From the NCBI GenBank assembly GCA_017998555.1, contig JAGOCU010000110.1, positions 1-7,223 on the forward strand: DNA of 7,223 nucleotides. The letters run 5' to 3'. The position numbers were made by a program, and so were the translations under genes. This DNA comes from Thermoflexales bacterium (GTDB lineage Bacteria > Chloroflexota > Anaerolineae > J036 > Brachytrichaceae). The notes beneath the pieces are model-generated. The model did no database searches. It had not been told where the DNA came from and was given only the letters and a program-made list of their open reading frames with translations. Below are positions 5,224-7,223 of this stretch, in pieces; within the stretch, counting starts at the first letter, position 1, and each line of letters opens with the position of its first letter.

Positions 5224-5275
5224 GAAAGCGACATCCCCCGCCCCGGCGTACGCCGGGGCGGGGGATGTCGCTTTC
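5224..5275. terminator. 52-nt perfect palindrome after the transporter operon
   Basis: Bases 5224-5249 are exactly complementary to 5250-5275 with no mismatch. In RNA this gives about 24 bp closed by a GUAC apex. It begins 15 nt after the last permease stop codon, the expected place for an operon terminator. No T-tract follows (next bases AGGCAATG), as for most of the other long hairpins here. A CTTTC at 5213-5217 could compete for the left-arm GAAAG, which may matter for folding. It separates the transporter from comEC. Confidence 0.78.
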
Positions 5276-5281
5276 AGGCAA

Positions 5282-5305
5282 TGTCAGCCAACTGTCAGGC
5301 GCAAC
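5282..5305 (+). repeat. Short tandem direct repeat upstream of comEC
   Basis: TGTCAGCCAAC (5282-5292) is followed immediately by TGTCAGGCGCAAC (5293-5305), two near-identical units beginning TGTCAG and ending CAAC or CAAC-like. They lie 33-56 bp before the comEC start, where an activator or repressor of that gene could bind. The match is short and may be chance. Confidence 0.3.
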
Positions 5306-5320
5306 ATGCGCGGGATGGCC

Positions 5321-5326
5321 TATAAC
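5321..5326 (+). promoter_or_regulatory. Candidate -10 element for comEC
   Basis: TATAAC matches the -10 consensus in five of six positions and sits 11 bp before the ATG at 5338, so transcription would begin only about 5 nt upstream of the start codon. No -35 hexamer is found at 16-18 bp. The same bases contain the in-frame TAA (5323-5325) that limits the gene's start. The call rests on one hexamer and is weak. Confidence 0.35.
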
Positions 5327-5337
5327 CAGGCCAGCCC

Positions 5338-7223
5338 ATGTTTCGCGCCGCGCCGTTCGCCCTGATCGCGCCTGCCTTTGCGGCCGGGGTGTGGCTGACG
5401 ACCCAATTCCCGCTGCCGGCCTGGGTGCTGATCGCCGCACTGCTCGGCGCGTTCGCCGCCTGGCGCCTGGGCGCGCGCGGGGCCGCCGCGCTGGTGGGGC
5501 TGATTGCCCTGGGCGCGCTGCGTACGCTCCCGGCCCTCCCGCCGGCCCGGGCGGCCTCGCTGGGCGTGGCCGAGGGGCACAGCGTCGCCATCGACGGCGT
5601 CATCGACGATGACCCGGACGCGCGGCCCGCCTTCACCTATCTCCGCATTCGGATCACCCGCATTCTGGCCGACCTCGAAGACGTGTCGGCTGACCGTTTT
5701 GCGGACGCTTCGGCCCCCGACCTGTCCGGTGTCGTGCTCATCCGGGCCGATCCGGGCACGGCCTGGCGCTATGGCGACGCGGTCCGGGTGACCGGCATCC
5801 TGGAAGCCCCGCCCCTGCTCAGCGACTTCGACTATCGCGACTATCTCGCCCGCAAAGGGATTCTGGCCTGGATACCGCGGGTGGAATCGCTGCAGCGGAC
5901 CGGCCGCGACGCGGGCAGCCCGCTCTACGCCGCGCTCATGGCGGCCCGCTCGGCGCTGCGCCTGGCCTCGCAGCGCAGCATGCCCTCGCCCGAGTCGGCT
6001 CTGCTCACCGGCATCCTGATCGGCGACGACAACGAGATCCCGCCCCAGATCCAGGAAGCGTTCCGGCGGACCGGCACCTCGCACATTGTGGCCATTTCGG
6101 GCTTCAATGTCAGCATCGTCATCGCCCTGGTCGTGCCGGCCCTCAGCCGGCTGCTCAACCCGCGCCGGGCGGCCATCGTCGCCATCCCCGCCATCCTGGC
6201 CTACACCATCATGGTCGGCGGCTCGGCCTCGGTCGTGCGGGCGGCCGGGATGGCGTTGATCGGGTTGGGCGGCCAGCTGCTATGGCGGCGCGGGTTTACG
6301 GTGAATACGTTGTGCGCGGGGGCCTGGGCGATGCTGGCCGGCGACCCGCTCCTGCTCTTTGACGGCGGCTTCCAGCTCAGTTGCTCGGCGACCCTGGGAT
6401 TGGCGCTTTACTCCGATGGATTCCAGCGCCGCGCGACGGCCTGGGTCGAGGCCCGTCTGGCCGATGGCGCAGTGCGGCGCTTCGCGCTGTCGGCGGGGGA
6501 GCCGCTGCTGACCACCCTGGCCGCGCAGGTCACGACGCTTCCGCTGATCCTGGCCAACTTCCATCAGTTCTCATTCGCCCTGCCGATTACCAACACCCTG
6601 GTGCTGCCGCTGCAATCCGCGGCGATGATCTTCGGGCTGGCGGCCGCCGGGATCGGGTTGCTCTCAACCGAGCTGGCCCGCTGGGCGGCCCTGCCGGCGT
6701 ATGCCCTGTTGACGGCGACGCTGCGGGTGGTCGAGGCGACTTCGCAGTTGCCCTTTGCGGCCATCCCGGTCTTTGGGTTCGAGACGCCCGCGGCGCTGGG
6801 CTACGTTGTTGGGGTGGGCGCATTGAGCGCCGTCGGTGCGCAGCCCGCCGGGTTTCGCAAGCGCCTGGGCGCGTGGCTGGGCCGGGTCGCTCGGCCCGGG
6901 ACAATCGCGATGGCGGTCCTGATCGGCTTGATCGTCGGCGCCGTGACGTTGCTGCAACGGCCGGACGGGCGCCTGCACGTCACCCTGGCCGGCACGGGGG
7001 CCTACATCCAGACGCCCGAGGGGCGCCAGATCGTCTACGCCGGCGGGGGCGCGCTGCTGCCGGTGCTCGGCCGGGCGATGCCGCTCTTCGATCGCGAGAT
7101 CGACCTCTTCATCCTGCCAGACAGAACGGACAACGCCCGCGGGATCGCCCTGCCGTACTTGCAGCGCTATCGGGTTGGCGCGCTGGCCCAGCCGCCGCCC
7201 GCTGGGCAAGTGGATGAGCCGAC
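5338..7223 (+). CDS. comEC: ComEC/Rec2-family DNA-uptake channel, 3' end outside the window
   Basis: An open frame of 628 codons runs to the window edge. ComEC forms the inner-membrane channel that brings single-stranded DNA into the cell during natural transformation. Residues 1-70 hold hydrophobic spans. Residues 82-161 look like the soluble OB-fold-like DUF4131 region (SVAIDGVIDDDP), followed by the typical FDYRDYLARKGI (164-175). The Competence domain begins near 219 and includes LLTGILIGDD (222-231) and the signature HIVAISGFNVS (249-259), then multiple spans to about 540. From 546 a metallo-beta-lactamase-like domain begins, but its motifs are altered: the usual DVGQGD is LAGTGA (550-555), and the usual THxDxDH region reads LPDRTDN (593-599). 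The ATG at 5338 is the first start after the in-frame TAA at 5323 and has only a weak AGG upstream. The family call is firm; whether the gene supports transformation is unknown. Confidence 0.9.
   Translation, partial: MFRAAPFALIAPAFAAGVWLTTQFPLPAWVLIAALLGAFAAWRLGARGAAALVGLIALGALRTLPALPPARAASLGVAEGHSVAIDGVIDDDPDARPAFTYLRIRITRILADLEDVSADRFADASAPDLSGVVLIRADPGTAWRYGDAVRVTGILEAPPLLSDFDYRDYLARKGILAWIPRVESLQRTGRDAGSPLYAALMAARSALRLASQRSMPSPESALLTGILIGDDNEIPPQIQEAFRRTGTSHIVAISGFNVSIVIALVVPALSRLLNPRRAAIVAIPAILAYTIMVGGSASVVRAAGMALIGLGGQLLWRRGFTVNTLCAGAWAMLAGDPLLLFDGGFQLSCSATLGLALYSDGFQRRATAWVEARLADGAVRRFALSAGEPLLTTLAAQVTTLPLILANFHQFSFALPITNTLVLPLQSAAMIFGLAAAGIGLLSTELARWAALPAYALLTATLRVVEATSQLPFAAIPVFGFETPAALGYVVGVGALSAVGAQPAGFRKRLGAWLGRVARPGTIAMAVLIGLIVGAVTLLQRPDGRLHVTLAGTGAYIQTPEGRQIVYAGGGALLPVLGRAMPLFDREIDLFILPDRTDNARGIALPYLQRYRVGALAQPPPAGQVDEP

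Noticed and set aside
163..5275. CRISPR array suggested by several palindromic repeats
   Set aside because: The hairpins are far apart, have different sequences and no regular spacers.
5320..6084. 254-codon minus-strand open frame opposite comEC
   Set aside because: Arg/Gly-rich shadow; the plus-strand frame shows clear ComEC motifs.
6381..7217. 278-codon plus-strand open frame overlapping comEC in another frame
   Set aside because: Arg/Ala/Gly-rich with no domain; the correct comEC frame stays open to the window edge.

Overview
The window is high-GC bacterial DNA with tightly packed genes. It most likely comes from a member of the Chloroflexota (Anaerolineae or Chloroflexia type). This is an inference from the lipoprotein whose acylated cysteine is followed by a long Pro/Thr/Ala linker, a style very common in that phylum, together with GC-rich codon use. 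No rRNA or other phylogenetic marker is present, so the assignment is tentative.

Layout. (1) Bases 1-149 hold the C-terminal 48 residues of a maleate isomerase/arylmalonate decarboxylase-like protein (+). (2) A convergent gene (236-1423, -) encodes a single-domain FAD-dependent aromatic-ring-type monooxygenase. A very long hairpin (163-221) sits between the two stop codons. (3) A 369-bp divergent intergenic region (1424-1792) holds a second long hairpin, a near-consensus promoter (TTGACA, 17 bp, TATAGA) and a 12-bp inverted operator-like pair whose copies are 120 bp apart and flank the promoter. (4) A CUT1-type maltose/oligosaccharide ABC transporter operon follows on +: lipoprotein substrate-binding protein (1793-3094), MalF-like permease (3226-4251) and MalG-like permease (4255-5208). 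No ATPase gene lies with them. The binding protein and first permease are separated by a spacer that is almost entirely foldable into three abutting hairpins. A 52-nt perfect palindrome follows the last permease. (5) A ComEC-type DNA-uptake channel gene starts at 5338 and runs off the right edge.

How it fits together. The transporter genes form one regulated unit. The binding protein captures a sugar outside the membrane and the two permeases form the channel; a MalK/MsmX-type ATPase encoded elsewhere must power it. The operator-like pair suggests repression with possible DNA looping, and the hairpins after the binding-protein gene could lower permease expression relative to the binding protein. 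The isomerase-like and monooxygenase genes could belong to aromatic or N-heterocycle catabolism, but nothing here fixes a substrate. The comEC gene looks independent.

The most unusual signals are four very long, almost perfect hairpins without T-tracts at gene boundaries. Two of them share the same apex, which contains the GCGAAGC mini-hairpin, and one of these lies upstream of both neighbouring genes, where a terminator makes little sense. The other is a ComEC whose metallo-beta-lactamase-like region appears to lack most metal ligands. I saw no CRISPR array, tRNA, insertion sequence or clearly new multi-gene defence or biosynthetic system.
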